Notes: generated from the letters alone by a model not told the origin. Positions 32,240 through 44,216 are shown, counted from the stretch's first letter. The stretch is 64,000 nucleotides of DNA from Galaxea fascicularis (GCA_948470475.1 OX419342.1:23233577-23297576), one strand, 5' to 3'. Numbers and translations are program-made.

Positions 32240-32480
32240 ACCCAAAATGCACGGGCACCCAACGAAGGTGTTCCGCAAATTATTTGTTCCACACTAGAAA
32301 TTCAGCTGGCTGGTAAGTTTTTAAATTTCATACACTTTCGCTGGGAAGCTGTTTATATTTTCAGCATTTCAATCCTTGCTGGCTGGCTGAGAACAGAAGT
32401 AGACTGGAGGAGAACTCGTTCACATGGCGCTTACCGTTTGTTCAATTCATCGCATGTGCTAAAAAAACCGGTTTTGACTG
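32240..32480 (+). CDS. two possible plus-strand exons, unknown gene
   Basis: Exon 32240-32312 follows TTTATCCGCCTAG and ends at CTGGCTG before GTAAGT. Exon 32365-32480 follows GTTTATATTTTCAG and ends at GACTG before GTAAGT. Phases match (2 out, 2 in), and the joined frame stays open and ends in phase 1. Content includes KCTGTQRRCSANYLFHT in the first and WLRTEVDWRRTRSHGAY in the second. The splice sites are good, but no family is recognised and both exons are short. Confidence 0.25.
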
Positions 32481-32484
32481 GTAA

Positions 32485-32869
32485 GTGACCGGTTCTACAA
32501 GCGGTCTAGATCCATGAGGTTAGCGTTGTGTGGCACTGTGTTTGCCGTTAGATGTCTGAAATAATTTGCTGGCGTGAAAATAATGGGGGCCCCTGAAGTC
32601 GTAAACAGACCCTAAACTGATTATTTTCCTACACTTGGCTGAGACACTACACTTACTTGTTGCACTCCTACACTTGTTGCAGGCCCAACGTATGGTGGAA
32701 AAAGACAATTTGTCAAAGTATTGCTGGGATCAGGAGATTAAGATGCGCTTAAAAGTGCATCGGAAAATATTACATTGTATTTGGGATCAAGGCATTTAGC
32801 AACTAGCCTAAGATGAGATGCTAAGAAGTATTCCCGAAAGCATTTTGAAAGAAGTTCTTGCGCATGTAT
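32485..32869. other. no gene seen
   Basis: AT-rich with short frames only. The 62-codon minus-strand frame at 32520-32708 has four Cys but no support. It may include decayed sequence of the capsid-bearing element at 32870. Confidence 0.4.
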
Positions 32870-33200
32870 TGATTTTAAATCCTAATTACTCCAAGGTTAA
32901 AGTTCCCGGCCCGTTTAGTAATGAGCATTCTTGCAAGAAAATGTCGCTGTAGGACATAGGACCAGCCAGAACAACAGCACGACTCGATTAGAAGTCTTAG
33001 ATTCCATATTTGCACCAGTGACCTTGGCCATTGGACTAAGAACATCCATCTTTTACGGGGTGTCTTTGTAAAACAGATCCATAGACAGTTGATTTGTCTT
33101 GGCTCTTTTCCCGTAGTTTGCCAACGTTCAATCATGGCACGATAAGGGTAAGTATTGGTTGAGGGTGAGATCAGTCGCTCGTTGAAAGGAACAGCGACTT
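32870..33200 (-). pseudogene. isolated double jelly-roll capsid protein fragment (second lineage)
   Basis: A minus-strand frame opens with QVAVPFNERLISPSTNTYPY and RAMIE. After a frame change the next frame gives NYGKRAKTNQLSMDLFYKDT, then past a stop KMDVLSPMAKVTGAN, and a third frame AVVLAGPMSYSDIFLQECSL and LNGPGTLTLE. A leading surface segment with an S-x-N-x-YPYRA-x-IE motif, then LFYKDTP and a DIF-Q motif are typical of capsid proteins of Polinton-like viruses and related elements. It is unlike the capsid gene of the Polinton at 11.5-25.3 kb, so it is a separate insertion. No other gene of that element was found nearby. At least three lesions. Confidence 0.65.
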
Positions 33201-33851
33201 GAAAAAACAAACAATGTAAAAAGATTCAAGTGGCACACTTAAGTATCAGGAGCGACGCCATCGCCGTTTGGTTTGGTGAACTTTGCTTCGATATTTAACA
33301 GTGCACATGCAAAGTCTAAATATTCTTCTCCAGTTCCCGAGATATTGAATGCGATAGGACCACTGTTTTTAATGATAAAAAAATTTTCTTTTCTTGCCGT
33401 AGTTTTTTTTATTTATTATTTTTTTTGCGACGCTTTTTCAGGTGGAGCGCTGCCCAGTGAAAGGGGCTTTAGAATACGAAGCTTTATCCCGGTTGCTGAG
33501 ACCGGGCTTCACGAATGGCGGGAAAATTGATTGTTATTTCCTTCGCTTGATTTGAGTAATAATTTATTATTGTTGAAGTATATTTTGTAATGTTTTAAGT
33601 AATATATTTAAGTTCACTTTACGTGTGTCATAACGCTCTAAATATACTAAGAGCTGTTATAGGAAATTAGAACGTACAAGCTAAGCTAAGTTTGTGAAAA
33701 CAATCAAACAATCAACCTTGTCGTTTAACCCACACAGGTAATTAAAGAAACGTTCCCATGAGAAAATTGAATTAGGCTAGAACCGAATTTCCGCCGATGC
33801 TGTTGGCATTTGTTAAAACCCAGACGATGGATTCTGGACGATAGACAATGG

Positions 33852-33950
33852 ACCAACCTCGAACCCAGGCTCTCTCTCTTTTCCTCCCTTATCGTCGAGA
33901 AAGAGACCCTGGTTGGACCTGGTCACATGACTGCCCGGGGCCAACTGGGC
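33852..33950 (+). repeat. foldback/MITE-like repeat, copy 1
   Basis: The repeat contains CCTCGAACCCAGGCTCTC, GTCGAGAAAGAGACCCTGG and TTGGACCTGGTCACATGAC. An inverted copy is at 35098-35215 and a direct copy at 58682-58790. Copies 1 and 2 may be the ends of one decayed transposon of about 1.36 kb. Confidence 0.7.
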
Positions 33951-34059
33951 CCTTGTCTGGGTAGACTCACTCATGTTTTGTTCACCTCATCAGAAACCGA
34001 ACAGAGAATTTTCAAACTTGGCCGAACTCAGGATAATTTGAGCCGTTTTCGCTTTATAT

Positions 34060-35090
34060 AAAATTCGAAACTTATTCGCTTCAGTTCATGTAGAATTATC
34101 GGAATTTGATATAAATAGCGTTATCATTAACCGCAGTCCTCACGCATAAACACCATTTTTAAATGTGACCGTTTTTTGTGGCAAGGGACATGGCTTTCGA
34201 TCAAAATCGGCAGTTTGCGGTATCTTTCTGCGAGGTCAGGGAAAAACATGCAAAAACCACCTTTCAATTTAAAAGTGATCGCGACATCTGTTTCCGCGAT
34301 TCTGTTAATTTTGCGAGTCCGTTGCCTTTTTTTCTGTCGCCTAAATTTCTTGACGTTCTCACTGCTCTTTAGTGATAATGGCAGTCTTTACACTAGGCTG
34401 TTAAGTAAGACTTAAGAGCTGCTAAGTGTTACTTTCCAAAATATGTGTGTGAAGGCCTAAGTAAAATCTCAAGTCACTTTACTTTGCATTTCATTAAAGT
34501 CGGAAAGTTGAAACAATTCAAGAAAGTTTCAAGTGACTTGAAAACCATCCTTACAACCGACTTAGCCAACTTGCGGTTTCTTGAGCTTTGAGGCGGGTGT
34601 AGCATGTCAGTTATTCTTAATTTACTGCATGGGAAAATAAACTATAGTTGTTTTTAAAATAAAAAACATCACTTGTGTGTGAAACGTTAAGAAAGAAACA
34701 TTTACTTGAAGTATCAAAACTTTACTTGACTCAGTTGAAATATTCCTAAGTTCACTTTTTCTCTAGTGTAAGGACAACCAATAATCCGCTGAATAATCTT
34801 CTATGCATTTTCGGTCCATTTCAAGCTCCGTTATTAAAAAAGTGTGCAGCCACCGACACTACTCTTGCTCGCTTATCTGCCATCGCTTTGGGCCGGCGTT
34901 CGAAAATGACGATCCTTTTTATCAACTCTGTGCTTGACCTTCTCCAAGACAATACTGCGTGTGTGATGTAGAAACTGTGGAGACATTTTCACAAGCTTAT
35001 TAAGCACGGCCTTGTTGTCACAAACTCCACGACCGAGCATTCTGATCTTGCTAGGGAAGCGACCACTAGACACCTTACTACCCCCACCTA
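34060..35090. other. interior between inverted repeat copies
   Basis: No transposase motif is seen. Frames at 34176-34415 (plus) and 34873-35073 (minus) are short and unrecognised. If the flanking inverted repeats are ends, this is a non-autonomous interior. Confidence 0.35.
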
Positions 35091-35097
35091 AAGGTAA

Positions 35098-35215
35098 TTT
35101 CTTTTATCACCCAGATTTTGGGGGGTAACGTGACCAGGTCCAACCAGGGTCTCTTGCTCGACTACAAGGGAGGAAAAGTGGGAGAGCCTGGGTTCGAGGT
35201 TGCAAATTTCCAAAA
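35098..35215 (-). repeat. foldback/MITE-like repeat, copy 2 (inverted)
   Basis: Reverse complement of copy 1 over about 85 bp (GGTCCAACCAGGGTCTCTTG, GAGAGCCTGGGTTCGAGGTT). It also carries CCCAGATTTTGGGGGGTAAC, which matches the copy at 58682-58790. Confidence 0.7.
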
Positions 35216-35219
35216 AGAG

Positions 35220-35940
35220 TGGCCTTTGTGACGTAACCCCTCAGTGGGGATGGGACTACAAGCTCCGGGATAACCCATATTTTCCTTTGCTACAAATTAA
35301 TAGAACACGTACAATTTGGCTGAGCCTGAGGATGCTCTAAACTGTTACACTATAAAAATATGTAGCGTCAGCGTAGAAGCCAACGACCTGTATTGCAACG
35401 TACATATATTTCGGACCGTAGGTCGTTTTAGATCCGATACGCTGCGGTCTCAGTAAGCATAGTTGTGGCCATGCGTTTTAATGTCTGGTTTGGCTTTGTC
35501 CAACCACACACCATCATGACACTTTGTCTTCTGGCGCCCAGAAACACGAGATGTGGCAACGCGTGAGTCGGGGCGCAAGTGGGATCAAAGTTAGGAACTT
35601 GGCCGGTATAGTGTACGGTTCAGAAAAAAAAAAACAAAAACAAAAACGACAGCTACCCAGAGTACATTATATGGAAACCATTTCCCCTAACGACTGCGTG
35701 AGAAATTTGTCACATGTCGCTTCCCCGTGTTTGTGTGACTGTTGATACCATCGCTTTTTTGGAAATTTGATTTTTGAGAATTTCGACCTTAAAATGGGCA
35801 TATCGTCTATCGTCTATCGTCTACCGTCTTGAATCCATCGTCTGGGTCTTAGCATACGCCGTTGCTGTTAGAAGGACAAGGGCATGTAGCTGTTATATTT
35901 GATAATATCGTAAGCTAGACCACGAGAGTTATTTTAGCAT
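35220..35940. other. no gene seen
   Basis: The 73-codon plus frame at 35524-35745 includes an A-rich run and is not supported. A short (TATCGTC)n repeat lies at 35797-35828. Confidence 0.4.
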
Positions 35941-35943
35941 GCC

Positions 35944-36330
35944 AGGCCGGACCAACACTCAGGGTCTTTAAATAACTAAGTAGAAAATGCTAAATTTTTA
36001 ATGACATCTGCAAATGGTTAGACTTTCTAGTCTTCTCAGATAAGGACGATAAAACTGGAGGTCCCGTCTCACAGTACTGGTGTGGGACATTAAAGAACCC
36101 ACGCACTGATCGGAAAGAGTAGGGGACGTAGTCCCCGGTGTGATGGTGTATAACTTATTCTGTTCTGGGGGCACCTGTGTTGATCCTACTATTCCTTCAA
36201 ATTTGATTGTAAACGCGTGGCTGCAATTTGCGCCTAAAAAAAAAGCAGTCTAGGAACGTCCCCCAAAAAGTGTTGTAAAGCGCTTTGAGCCCTTCGGATA
36301 AAAGCTCTATATAAATCCTCATCATTATGC
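35944..36330 (+). mobile_element. SINE family 2, 5'-truncated copy
   Basis: It starts at GCCGGACCAACACTCAGGGT and follows the body of the 27620 copy (GGTTAGACTTTCTAGTCTTC, GTCTCACAGT, GTGTGGGACATTAAAG). It extends further to a 3' end with GTTGTAAAGCGCTTTGAGCC and TATATAAATCCTCATCATTA, which is LINE-like. The tRNA head is missing. Confidence 0.75.
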
Positions 36331-36806
36331 GTATCTGTAGCGTTACCGCGGAAACTTTGGTCTCCAATGCTAATAGTTAATCGAACATTTTGATTAACAC
36401 GAATTGAGCTAGGCCGAGATATTTACCGCAAGTGTTACCACAAGCTTTTCTACATTCCATTGCTGATAAATTTAGGATCACGTTCTTGTGACTTTTTAAG
36501 CTCTTTGTCCAGCCATAGCTGTGCTCGGCACTAAACATTACTCTCGAAAATACTTTACTAATTACTGAACCTTATTCGAATAGTTCTAGCTCTACACTCG
36601 GGGCACGTATTTATCTCTCCAGAACTGTTATATTTTTGTTTTTTGTCCTACAAAGGAAATGTACCAATCAGAGCTCAGCACGAGCGTACTTAATCGCTAG
36701 TTTTGTGTAGGTAGGGAGAGTTGGCTGCTGGCTACGGCAGAGCGCTGTAGTTTTATAGAGTCCCCAAGCCAGAATAAAGAGGAGATCCAGTGACGTTTTG
36801 CGGCTT

Positions 36807-37127
36807 CTAAATCTGTCCCACAACATTATTCACAGAATTTGAATTGTCTTTATTTCGTCTTTTAAAGGTAGGGAAGTAAGTTCTGACAAAAATTAAGCGT
36901 AAACAATACTTTCCCGGACCGCAAATGGCTCTCCAGCGTCCCGTCTTACAATCTTTCATCGTTTTGAATTCCTTTCTGGTTACAGATACGTATTTTGGGT
37001 CCAAAGAAGATTTGGTGACACGCTGTTTGTCACCTCCTTCTACAGCGACGATGCCAAACAGTGGTCCTAATGCTAACGTAATGGGCTTGCATAATGTCAG
37101 AACAAGCAGAAAGATAATGAAAGTCAT
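36807..37127 (-). CDS. possible secreted small protein or exon
   Basis: An ATG-initiated minus-strand frame of 106 codons begins with a clear signal-peptide-like segment (MTFIIFLLVLTLCKPITLAL). A moderately basic region follows with DCKTGRWRAICGPGKYC (three Cys) and a Lys/Arg/Asn-rich tail. I recognise no family. It could be a whole small secreted protein, or an exon whose reading past GKYC is intronic (a weak GTATTG donor is there). Same strand as the host exons at 39-58 kb. Confidence 0.35.
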   Translation of the reverse strand: MTFIIFLLVLTLCKPITLALGPLFGIVAVEGGDKQRVTKSSLDPKYVSVTRKEFKTMKDCKTGRWRAICGPGKYCLRLIFVRTYFPTFKRRNKDNSNSVNNVVGQI

Positions 37128-37525
37128 GTTCCAAGTCTACTTCTTAGTCGGCTGTAGTAGTCTTTGAAATCTCTAAAAGCGCGGAAAAGCCAAGCATAAA
37201 TCCAACATTTGCTGGTCAATTTCTGTGCTATTTTGTAGGCGAATCCTTTGCACTAAGTGTATCGTATGAAAACTTCACATCATCTTTGAAAGGCCTTTCA
37301 TTATCCACCATCTTAGCAATGATATCGCCAACAGAAGTATAATGGCCCTCCTACACCACATGCTGGGTCTTGGTTACGCAAATTTGTCTGGGTGCCACTT
37401 TCATTTCACAAAATATTTATTTAAATCTCTAGGTATTCTTTAGCGTACGGAAGATCGTTTCGACACGACCTAGAGAGATTTAGCATCGCGTTTACGGCAG
37501 ACGGCAAACGTCAGGCTGAAATTTG

Positions 37526-37563
<38 letters not shown>

Positions 37564-37600
37564 ATTATATATTACCTGTTAGCCACAGCTATAGAGCAAC

Positions 37601-37632
<32 letters not shown>

Positions 37633-37689
37633 GAGTTTTCTTGGTTTTATGACAAGCAGCAGCCTGCCGTTTGCCGTTGGTCGTAAACG

Positions 37690-38180
37690 CGATGCTAAAT
37701 CTCTCTAATAGCTCTTGATTACTTTCTACAACAATTCCATTGGATCTTACATGGATGGTTAGCTCTGGTGTTTTTGTTTTGCAATACTCGAAGAAGTCAT
37801 AGAAATCAAAACATTTATCCCAAATACTGTCTTGTAACACTCTCCTAAGGACAGATACTCTCTTCTGTGACCAAGTATGTTCCAACGTAGCAATCTACTT
37901 CGATCTTCGTACGACATCTCACGTGGTTTTTGAACGAGGCTAGTGCAGTTCTTGATGCTCTTTGTTGTACTTGGTCAATAGCTAATTTATCTTTGATTAA
38001 ATGGGGAGACCATACTGGGCAGCGCATATGCTAGTATTGGTCTGACTAGTGACTTATAAAGCATAGAAAAAATATCTTTATTCTTACTACCAAATGTACG
38101 CTTTAGTAAGACCAACATTTTCTTTGCTTTAGTTACTGTTATATCCACATGACTCGACCAGTAAAAGTCTCTTGACACTT
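37690..38180 (-). mobile_element. LINE reverse transcriptase C-terminal fragment
   Basis: Minus strand: FYWSSHVDITVTKAKKMLVL, LKRTFGSKNKDIFSMLYKSL and RPILAYALPS, then PVWSPHLIKDKLAIDQVQQR. This is the region after the RT palm in CR1-like LINEs. A further piece at 37885-37690 (RRVLQDSIWDKCFDFYDFFE) fits the last part. It is truncated at both ends and broken by frame changes. Confidence 0.75.
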
Positions 38181-38189
38181 TGTATTAGT

Positions 38190-39195
38190 TGACAAACTTT
38201 AACGCTGTGTTTGACAGATAATACAATGAAATTAGAACTTCACGTAACGATGAAAACCTCCTCAGTCTGGAAATTATTTTCAACTTCAACACTGGGACTG
38301 GGATTTAGTCTAAAGAAAGGCTGGAAAACGGTATTTAGGGAGAGTTTGGACTGGGAAATAGGATTGAGACCCACCCCCTCCTCTTCAGGACCCTCTGCCA
38401 TACCGTCCTCTTATCGTGATATTCTCCACTAGATATCTTTAAACTCTTTGTTGTACTTGAGACTTTTGTTCACTTCAGATACTTAACATAACTCACTCAC
38501 GAGAGCATGAGAGTGTATGGAAAGAATATCAATCTATGATGGAGACTATGTGGCGTGTTAACATGAAGCATATCCATGTCACGAGTTCGCACGATCTCTC
38601 GCTCCTTCAATTCATGTTGCACCTTTTGACTAGTGCATATACCCACTCAACTAAAATTACTATGATGAAAACGCCAAATAAAACAAAAATCTTATTACGT
38701 TGCTATAGAAGACTAACGAAAGATACACAGAAAACTGAGAGGAACTTGATTTGGTATGCCGCTATCTTGAAATTAGAAACTACTTACCACCTAAGTTGAT
38801 ATCACCAGTTTCTGGTAATGTGCTGGCTAAAAAAGTTCAGTATGTCTATGCTTCGTTGAAAAGGAAAACAAATACTTACAAGAAAGTAAGGGCGTCCATA
38901 TATCGAAACGTTTCCGCTGAAAGATATTTCAACTTCGCTCCTTGCAGCGTCCTGTATGAATTTGACGGGAAAAGTACATTACGTTGTTTCCATTCTAAGG
39001 ATTAGTAACTGTTAAATATCGAGAATCCCGTGGATGGTTTGAAAGGGGGCGGATTAAACCAGGTGAAAATCAACACCTTACACTCGATCAAATATCATTC
39101 AACACACGACCGCCTTTAGCGGTAATATTAAAAATGTTTAATCTCAGCAAAAATGATCCTTAACTGAACCCGTATTATGTGTTTTAAAGAAAAGA
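38190..39195. other. no gene seen
   Basis: Several plus-strand frames of 70-87 codons (38211-39005) lack motifs and good splice signals. Probably intronic relative to the minus-strand exons. Confidence 0.4.
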
Positions 39196-39201
39196 ACTTA
39201 C

Positions 39202-39328
39202 AAATTTGTGGTCGTTGTAGGAACGCATTTCTTTAGGTCACCTGACAATTCTGTTCCTTTGCAACTATACCAGTTTTCTACTCGACCCTCTAATATAGAA
39301 CATCCGCCTGAACATGAACGTCCGCAAC
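39202..39328 (-). CDS. host exon, cysteine-rich extracellular-type
   Basis: A 127-bp minus-strand exon with strong borders: acceptor TTTTGTCTTTGCAG at 39329 and donor GTAAGT at 39201. Entered in phase 1 it encodes GCGRSCSGGCSILEGRVENW and YSCKGTELSGDLKKCVPTTT, with five Cys and then a Thr run, as in linkers of secreted or cell-surface proteins. The family is not recognised. It lies about 3 kb downstream of the Ig exon on the same strand and could belong to the same gene. Confidence 0.5.
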
Positions 39329-39554
39329 CTGCAAAGACAAAAGCTATAAAGATTACAGAAACAGACTTCACTGACTTGATAAAACAATGCAGTGTTTTAA
39401 AAGAGAGTGGCATTCATCTTTGTGTCTCGTAGTGGTGCAACATCAGTCATAAAATCGAAAGACTGTTGAGCTTCACTCAAAGAGCGAAACGAATCTCATT
39501 TTCATGACGGGTTATGTTATATCACAACAACTTAGCTACTTTATAGCAGGTGAA

Positions 39555-40312
39555 AATTTCAAGTGGTTCAGCTTTCAGACATTTTGCACCAGTTAGTACT
39601 TTAAACCACAGTTACAGGTCACTTATCCAACCCTACTTGTTGTATGGTATAGTCACGTGGGGTCAAGCCGCAAAAATTCACAAAGATAAAGTTCTAATCC
39701 TTCAAAAACGAGCCCTTCGTTTAATGTACTTCGGTGACTACAAATCTCATGCAATACCGTTTTTTGTTTCTTCCCGTTTTCTTCCTTTGGACATGCTTTA
39801 TTTTAAATCATTTGCCACCTTGATGCATGACATATCAAATGACATGCTAATATTTCTAACGTATTTACCTACCAAGCTAGTATTCATCCCTATGACACAA
39901 GATCATCTTCAAGAGGCGACTAATTATGTCGAAAGTTCATGATTAGATATACAAAAAAAAGTCATTTTCAAGAAATGGTGTTAGTCAGAATCTGTCTTTA
40001 CATTCATGATTTCCTCCTCCAGAAACTCTCAAAATACGATGATTATATTGATTTGCCTAATTTAATAGCAAAACTATAAGACCTCAGCTTGTTGTGTTCC
40101 TTAGCCATATCTTAATAATGTTCTATTATCCGGCCTTGTTAATGTATTGATGTAATGATTTATTCGTAAGTGGTGTAGAATTTAAATCTCTTGCTCTGTA
40201 AATCTATTATTTGTTTTATTTTATGACATACGTGTTACCACTTCTAGCCCCGACTATCCTTTGCTTTACATGTTTCATAAATAAACTGAAACTGAAACTG
40301 AACTGAAAACTT
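39555..40312 (+). mobile_element. LINE 3' end (RT C-terminus)
   Basis: Plus strand: LNHSYRSLIQPYLLYGIVTW, GQAAKIHKDKVLILQKRALR and LMYFGDYKSHAIPFF, then a 3' UTR with CATAAATAAACTGAAACTG and a (CTGAAA)n-like tail ending near 40312. It is 5'-truncated, antisense to the host exons and probably intronic. Confidence 0.8.
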
Positions 40313-42245
40313 TCTCTCCGTCTGGAAATTGTTGAACTATTTCTCTTCGTATACTTATAAAAAGCCAAGTAGTTTAAAACGCGCTAAGTTCCTCGTAGTT
40401 ATTGTTTGTGTAGTTTCTAGAACTTCGTATGTAATCATGTTTTCTCAGTTATTACTGTGTTTGAGCCGGCGCTTCTCTTTGACTACTGACTTGCTGAATC
40501 AGTGCAAAGTGAAAAACCTAAAGAGAAACGACCTCAGGAATCGTCCCCAACAGAAGTTGAAGAGGGTGTTAGTATGTTTGATACACTGAAGAAAATCCCA
40601 ATTAAACTTAAGAGTCTGGAGTTGCCATAATGGAATCTGATATCGAAGTCATAATAAGATGATAAGATGTACGCACCATGAAGATAAGAATAAATTGAAA
40701 CCTATATTGAAAAGGAATGGTCAGAATGGAATGAATGGGAACAAAAATCCTTGAAGTCAGATATATAACCTACTCTCCAGTAACCACACGACGGCATAAA
40801 AGCCAGAGTCAACTTCCTGCGCAGGAAATCTTCGATCACCAATCTGGAGGACTACTTTAGAAGGGGAAATTTACGATTTGACAACATGAGTTAGCACGAG
40901 TCGAATGAAGTGCCACGGCTGAGAAACTGAAGAAGGTTCTAAAAGAACTCAAAGTGAATCCGCAAAAGATACATTTTCTCACTATTCAACGATTTCGCAA
41001 ATTTAAAAAGGAACAATAAAAAAGATGATGAGGGTGCTGGTTTGCTAATTATCCCAGACGAAACCATCTTGGGCAAAGCCAATAATCGTAACTGATTTGT
41101 GTCTTAAATGGATCGAAGCGACATTTTGACCCAGAAGAAAGCTCTTTCAAAAAGCTCAAAGTTCTCAAAATGTCTACAATTGACCAATTGTGTCCCAGAA
41201 AGAGGCAAAGCAGCAAGAGAACTTGAGAGTAGCCTATAATGAAGCCAAAGAGCTGAAAATTGAACGTGTATATTTAATGGCTTCAAATACATCCTTGGTA
41301 ATATTTACTCTTTTACAATTCGACAGTAATGTTAACACCTCTTTTTCTTTCTCCATCTAATCGCATCATCTAATCGCTATTGTTTACGGGACAAAATACA
41401 AATCAACAACAACAAACCATCCAATTGTAGAGGAGAACGGCAATTACTCTTTAGTTTACTTTGGAGCAGCAAGAGCGACAAAATTGAGAGAAATATTCTA
41501 CTCAGCGATTAATTGGACAGTAGCCTGAGGATGATTGACATAAGATAAATATGTCTTAATTAACGGCTCTTGAATCAACCCCGACCAAAAAGTATCTCAT
41601 ACAGGAAACACCGGAAAACTAGCCCACGCTGATGACAGACGCAAACACCTTGTCATCGTTTAATGAGCTTAAAGAAATTTCTGAGATAATAAAAAAATAT
41701 TAACTGATAGCTGCGTTAACAGAAAAAAATAAAGAGGGTCTTTTACGAAGAAATAATAGGTTCCAACACTGCTTAAGGCGTTCTTAAATTATGATAAGCT
41801 TAACATATTTGCTCATGAAAACTTGTTGGCGCTAAGCATAATGCCGTGAAATTCCCAACATCGCCGATCACCTTTGCAGGAAACGCAACCACTCATGTAC
41901 TTAGAGACATATTATTCCTCATAAAACAACGAAAAAAAGTCTGCCGCGGAAAACCTCACGATGGTTGTAAAGATAAACAGCATAAAAAAATCATAAAAAG
42001 AGATATTTTTCACTGTCGATAAACATTAAATAAACCTACTAAGAAACAATATTAATAACTAATAAAAAAACACCATATTCAACCAAAGGTATCTGACATA
42101 AGGCTGTTATTTCAAATACTGTTGATTCGCGCTTGTACCCTGAGTTCCTGTTTAATGAATTTAAGTGGCGATGGGATTATAATATTGCATGTCTTTGGCA
42201 CTGAAGTCCAAACGTCGTTGCACCTGTGAAAGTTTCCTATTAGCC
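40313..42245. other. long intron-like stretch
   Basis: AT-rich, no element recognised, only short frames. The 86-codon plus frame at 40329 is unsupported. Confidence 0.45.
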
Positions 42246-42249
42246 TTAC

Positions 42250-42483
42250 CGGTAAAGGTAACTGTTAATTCCAGTTTGTCAGTCCCCGCTTCATTAGAAG
42301 CCACGCATGTGTAGCTACCCTCTTCAATGACTTTTGTCACCATCGTTCCTGTACCGCTGGCTACTACTGATGCGTTCTTGAATAGAGAGATGTTGATGGG
42401 AGGAGTACCTTCAGCCACAAAGGACAGACAGTGATCTGGTACCGTTCGAAAAACTGGGATCTGAGTTCTTATTCTTGGTTTAT
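42250..42483 (-). CDS. host exon encoding one Ig (I-set-like) domain
   Basis: A 234-bp minus-strand exon: acceptor TATTTACTTACAG just upstream of 42483 and donor GTAAGG after 42250. It is phase 1 at both ends, as is usual for shuffled extracellular modules. It encodes DKPRIRTQIPVFRTVPDHCL (first Cys), TPPINISLFKNASVV and EEGSYTCVASNEAGTDKLEL (second Cys in Y-x-C-x-A-x-N, the hallmark of I-set Ig domains). The B-strand reads HCLSF with its Cys, so the disulfide pair is present; the usual Trp is replaced by Leu/Phe. Likely part of a cell-adhesion or receptor protein. Confidence 0.72.
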
Positions 42484-42904
42484 CTGTAAGTAAATACGAA
42501 GTTATAGTTTCGTATAGAACTGGGACCGCGCTGTTCTCAGTATATATACAAACATACATTTTAATACAAACATACCTGAGAATAAGTGTCTCTGTAACAG
42601 ATCTTAATCACTCGGTGGCACAGAGATGAAGATTCGTTTGTCTTATTTTATGGTCAGTTAGGAATTACAATCAGAAAGAAATAAAATAAAAAAATGCTTC
42701 TAAGCTATAAGATCTACATTATACCACATGCGGCCGTTATTAATTAAATCTGTAAACTCACAAGCGTCATCAACAGCAAAACAGAAAGAAATTATAGCCT
42801 TTCTATTGACAGAAGAATTCCCTTTCTCCTCACATTAAAACAAAGAGAAGGCACTGGCAAAGTTAACTAAACAAGAGCAATACGAAAATAAAAGGAGAGT
42901 ATCG

Positions 42905-42990
42905 CTGATTAGAACATGTTAATAATAATAATAATAATAATCATAATAATAATAGTAATAATCATAATCATAATCATAAATAGGGGTAAT
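42905..42990. repeat. (AAT)n/(CAT)n microsatellite at a LINE-like 3' end
   Basis: Interrupted AAT repeats with TCA/ATAATC variants. The flank GGAGAGCGCGTTCGATATGT may be a decayed LINE 3' UTR on the minus strand. Confidence 0.6.
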
Positions 42991-43483
42991 CGGAGTTTAG
43001 GAGAGCGCGTTCGATATGTTTGAAGGCGACAAGGTGGCAGTTGAGGGGAAGGATGGATGGTTCGTGCGATAAATAAATATTATTGCATATTTGAACGTAA
43101 GGGTTCCGCACAGAGAAACCTCAAAATGTAAACCGTGTATCATTATGAAAAGGTTACGAAGGCTAGTGATATCGTTTGGTTCTTTTCAAGTGTTTAATTT
43201 CTAATTTGAGGAGACATTGGCTAGAGTGCGTCGGGCAAGTAAATAGAACGTGAGTAGGCGCCCCAGGGGAGAGCTATCCGAACAGATCGATACGATCGTG
43301 ACGAGGTTTACGGAAAAACCGAAGAGGCTCGATGTATCTCCTGAAACTCCCGTTTTATTCTGCAAATAATTAAAATTACTCTAATTACACGAGCCGCTAG
43401 ATAGGCGGTAAATGAACCGAAAATAACAACAACGTAACTTATAAAGGCAGAAATAGCCGGCAATATTTGACAACATCGCTTAC

Positions 43484-43605
43484 CAAGTATCGACGGTCAG
43501 TAAAAGGACCAAGACGGACAAAACAGGAGGAAATAGCTCCAAAAATACGAGTTCACTAACAAGGCACAGGATCGTCAGAAAACGTGTTGTGCTGTTTTTT
43601 GGCAT
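43484..43605 (-). CDS. possible first coding exon with signal/anchor peptide
   Basis: ATG at 43605 and donor GTAAGC at 43483-43478. It encodes MPKNSTTRFLTILCLVSELV followed by a second hydrophobic run (FLELFPPVLSVLVLLLTVDT). It ends in phase 2, which does not fit the phase-1 Ig exon at 42483 directly; an exon between them, or a different gene, would be needed. The upstream frame is also open, so the start is not proven. Confidence 0.3.
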
Positions 43606-43609
43606 TGAG

Positions 43610-44179
43610 AGGTTGCCCAGATGTATGCACGAGGAAACTGCTGACCTATACCTGGTGTTGAGTGCGTGCCTCAAGAGAACGTATTGTTTTACTGGTGCAG
43701 TAGAAGTTCTACAGAGCTCAGTTGTTCGAAGACCGATAAGCGCTATAATAATCCGGGTCTGTTTTTGTTCAAAAAAGATTCCGCAGAAAATTTTCAGCAA
43801 ACACAGATTTCGATAGTAGACCTTCAACAGATAGATAGAAGACCCTCTGCAAACTCTTGAAATAGAAGACCTTCATCAGACTCTTGAAAAATGTACGCAT
43901 CACGAAGATTCAGCAAACTTTAAACCTTTAAACCTTTACGAAGACAGAACATCAAACCTCAGCAAACGTTTTGAAGATAAACGCCCAGGACACACGAATC
44001 ACACCTTGAGTTAGGGCGTCGAAGTGAGGCAGAACGTAAGCAAGTGCCTCAGAGCGATGCAACTGTGTGTCGACACAAAAGCAATCTCAAAAAATCTCGC
44101 TTATTAATTGCACAGGACGCTCAATGATGTACAGAAAAACCATAGCAAATTAGGGGTTGCGTTCTCGTACCTCGAACGC

Positions 44180-44216
<37 letters not shown>

